Of a DNA stretch of 64,000 nt, positions 61,641 to 64,000 are shown piece by piece. The stretch lies in NCBI RefSeq assembly GCF_000182925.2, contig NC_026503.1:2480001-2544000 (forward strand), in the 5' to 3' direction. The notes beneath the pieces were generated by a model, which was not told where the DNA came from, ran no database searches, and was given only the letters and a program-made list of their open reading frames with translations. The DNA is from Neurospora crassa OR74A (taxonomy: Eukaryota; Ascomycota; Sordariomycetes; Sordariales; Sordariaceae). Position 1 is the stretch's first letter. Each line of letters opens with the position of its first letter. The translations under genes were made by a program, and so were the position numbers.

Positions 61641-64000
61641 ATGCCCCGCTATCCCTTGCTTCCAAGGGGCGGGTTCATTCCGGGAGTATCGTCCCTTCCT
61701 TCTGTGCGCTTCTACTCCTCCAAAATGCCGCGAATCCTGTGTGTGGCTGAAAAACCGTCGATTGCAAAGGCGGTCGCTACACATCTGTCTGGTGGCTCAT
61801 ATCAAACCGTGGGTTGCCGCTTCGTCTTCACAATGTCTGGAAGAGATCATTGCTAACGTGCTAGGCAGCATGACACTCGGGACAGGTATACCAAAAATTA
61901 TGTTTTCACTTGCGATTTCGGCCCTCCCTGGGGACGATCTACGGTCACCATGACTGCTGTGAGGGGACATCTCACGCAGCTAGACTTTCACCAGGAGTTT
62001 AAGAAGTGGGAATACCCACCACCAGATCGCCTCTTTGACGCGCCTGTCCAGACAGTCTATCCGCATGTATGTCTCGCCATCGCCAACAAGTGTCGGGCAC
62101 ATCATCCTTGCTTGCATTTTTGATGTTGACAAAGGGATTCATGCTAGGACATGAAGAATATTGCCCAGAACATCGAAAACCAGGCTCGGCAAGCTGACAT
62201 ACTCTACATCTGGACGGATTGCGATCGAGAAGGTGAGCACATTGGAAGTGAGATCCGGGAGGCCGCAAGGAAGGGCAAGAGGAACATTCAAGTCTACAGA
62301 GCAAGGTTCAGCAACATTGAACGAGCGTGAGTTCGCCATCCAGGTGTCTAAACCCAAGCATAACTGACATGCCGAACCCGATATCCAGACATATCCTGTC
62401 TGCTGCCCGACGTCCGGTAGCCTTGGACGACAAACAGGCTGAAGCAGTCGCTGCGCGTATCGAGTTGGACCTGAGAATCGGATCTGCATTCACTCGCTTT
62501 TTGACGTTAAGTCTGAGACCCCTTGGTGGGGCAATGGCCGACCTTGTGCTCAGCTATGGTAAGTCCGAATGGAGCTTATACTGTCATTATGAGTCTGACT
62601 GAACAGGATCCTGTCAGTTCCCAACTCTTGGTTTCGTCGTCGACCGATACTTCCGCGTCAGAAACTTTGTTCCAGAACCGTTCTGGTCTATCAAGGTGAT
62701 GCACGAGAAAGAAGGTGTCAAAGTCAACTTCAACTGGTCCAGAAACCGTCTGTTCGACAGGTTGTCCGTGCTCCTCCTTTACGAGCGATGTCTCGCCGCC
62801 AAGATTGCAAAGGTCACAGAAGTCAAAGAAAAGCAAACCAAGAAATGGAAGCCTCTTCCCCTCACCACCGTCGAGCTTCAGAAGATGGCCACACGGTTTC
62901 TTCGGATGACGGGTCAAGAAGCCATGACGGTAGCAGAAAAACTATACAACAAGGGTTTCATCAGCTACCCCAGAACAGAAACAGACCGCTTTGACAAGGG
63001 CATGAACTTGCGGGCGCTCGTCCAAAAGCAAACCCAGGACCAACGCTGGGGTCCCTTCGCACAGAATCTGGTCGACGGAGCCTTCCAACAACCTCGCCAA
63101 GGTAGGAATGACGACAAGGCCCATCCTCCCATTCATCCCATCATATATGCGGCACCCACCGTGCTTGACGATCAGGAAAAAAGACTATACGAATTCGTGG
63201 TCCGCCGATTTCTCGCCTGCTGCTCCGAAGACGCCAGAGGAGCAGCCACCGACGTGGAAATTACCTACGGCGAAGAAAAGTTCGTCGCCCATGGCCTGAT
63301 CGTCCACCAGCGCAACTACCTCGACGTTTACCCTTACGAAAACTGGACCGGAACGGCCGGGCTACCGAAATTCACCGTGGGCGAGACGTTTGAACCGACC
63401 GAAGCTATGATGACCGAAGGCAAGACCACTGCCCCTAGCTATCTGACCGAGGCGGATCTGATTGCCCTCATGGACGCGAATGGAATTGGCACCGATGCGA
63501 CCATGGCCCAGCATATTGAGAAGATCAAGGAGAGACAGTATGTGCAGGTGGTTGAGCGAGGAGGTAATGGAGGCGGCGGTAACGACGAGGATGACGGTGC
63601 AGCTGGTGGCGCACGGGGCGGACGCGGTGGCCGGGGAGGACGTGGAAGAGGTGGTGGGCGGGGCGGACGAGGAGGAGGCGGAGTTGGCGGTGGTGGCGCT
63701 CGCGGTGGTGTCAAGGAGTTTATCCCGACCAGCCTGGGTGTCGCCTTGATTGAGGGCTTTGAGAGGATGAACTTCGAAACCAGCCTCGGCAAGCCCTTCC
63801 TCCGCAAGGAGATGGAGCTCAAGATGAAGGCAATTTGCGAAGGTCGGCTTACAAGGGATGCCCTCTTGCGGGAGAGTATTGCGAGTTATCGTCAAGTTTA
63901 TGATCAGTCACGGGAGGAGGTCAACTTGCTGAAAGCTGTAAGTAACTTCCTTCGAGATCCCTATCGCTTTGTTCCCATATTCCTTATGGAACTATCAGTG
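61641..64000 (+). CDS. top3: DNA topoisomerase III (type IA), 3' end beyond the window
   Basis: Exons 61641-61808, 61869-62066, 62148-62326, 62389-62558 and 62607-63937 give 682 codons; a further intron begins at GTAAGT (63938), possibly ending with the AG at 63997-63998. Topo III cuts and rejoins one DNA strand and, with the RecQ helicase and Rmi1, dissolves recombination intermediates. The TOPRIM motifs are CVAEKPS and TDCDREGEHIGSE. The active-site tyrosine is in GFISYPRTETDRFDKG. Other type IA blocks are SCQFPTLGFVVDRY, AHPPIHPI and MDANGIGTDATMAQHIEKI. A Gly/Arg-rich insertion (about 35 residues of RGG/RGRGG) follows VQVVERGG, before KEFIPTSLGVALIEG. Two in-frame ATGs (61641 and 61725) flank a basic presequence. 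Confidence 0.94.

Overview
The window looks like nuclear DNA of a filamentous ascomycete, most likely Neurospora or a very close Sordariales relative. Protein genes carry several short introns (about 50-120 bp) with GTAAGT/GTGAGT-type donors, CTAAC/CTGAC branch sites and CAG/TAG acceptors, and coding third positions favour C/G. The 725-residue Ku80 (mus-52) and the 1010-residue Cwc22 match what I recall of the Neurospora crassa proteins. No rRNA, tRNA, CRISPR, viral element or intact transposon was recognised. Exon coordinates were worked out by hand from splice signals and reading-phase arithmetic; spans below run from start codon to stop codon and include introns.

Layout, left to right: 1-4.2 kb is a long non-coding leader/promoter region with one weak exon-like segment; 4.5-7.1 kb Bni4-like PP1 regulator (+); 9.3-11.3 kb tRNA-dihydrouridine synthase Dus1 (+); 11.7-14.8 kb splicing factor Cwc22 (-); 15.4-15.9 kb Dpm2 (+); 16.7-20.2 kb BCAS3-like WD40 protein (-); 24.0-24.7 kb SnoaL/NTF2-like protein (-); 25.6-28.6 kb ING-family PHD protein (-); 30.0-30.9 kb bactofilin-domain protein (-); 33.6-35.0 kb multipass membrane protein (-); 36.3-38.0 kb C2H2 zinc-finger protein (-). 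A gene-poor stretch of about 7.7 kb (38.0-45.7 kb) follows; it is rich in homopolymer runs and holds two MITE-like inverted-repeat elements. Then come 45.7-46.4 kb Par32-like GRGGAGN-repeat protein (+); 47.4-48.1 kb Tim14/Pam18 (+); 49.0-51.0 kb DEDDh nuclease of the Gfd2/QIP type (-); 52.6-55.1 kb Ku80/mus-52 (-); 55.7-56.5 kb TMEM205-like protein (+); two unrecognised small genes (-) at 56.7-57.8 kb; 59.7-60.9 kb DUF1295 steroid-reductase-like protein (-); and from 61.6 kb to the right edge DNA topoisomerase III (+, 3' end outside the window).

Most genes are housekeeping and work independently: RNA processing (dus1, cwc22), protein glycosylation (dpm2), mitochondrial import (tim14), chromatin (the ING protein) and DNA repair/topology (mus-52, top3). 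I saw no secondary-metabolite cluster or defence island. The main points for a second look are an in-frame 378-bp intron (exitron) that splits the PHD finger of the ING protein; a possible non-AUG mitochondrial extension of Dus1; a twin-AUG arrangement in top3 that parallels animal TOP3A; a fungal bactofilin; near-perfect palindromes in the mus-52 divergent promoter; and the MITE-like elements.
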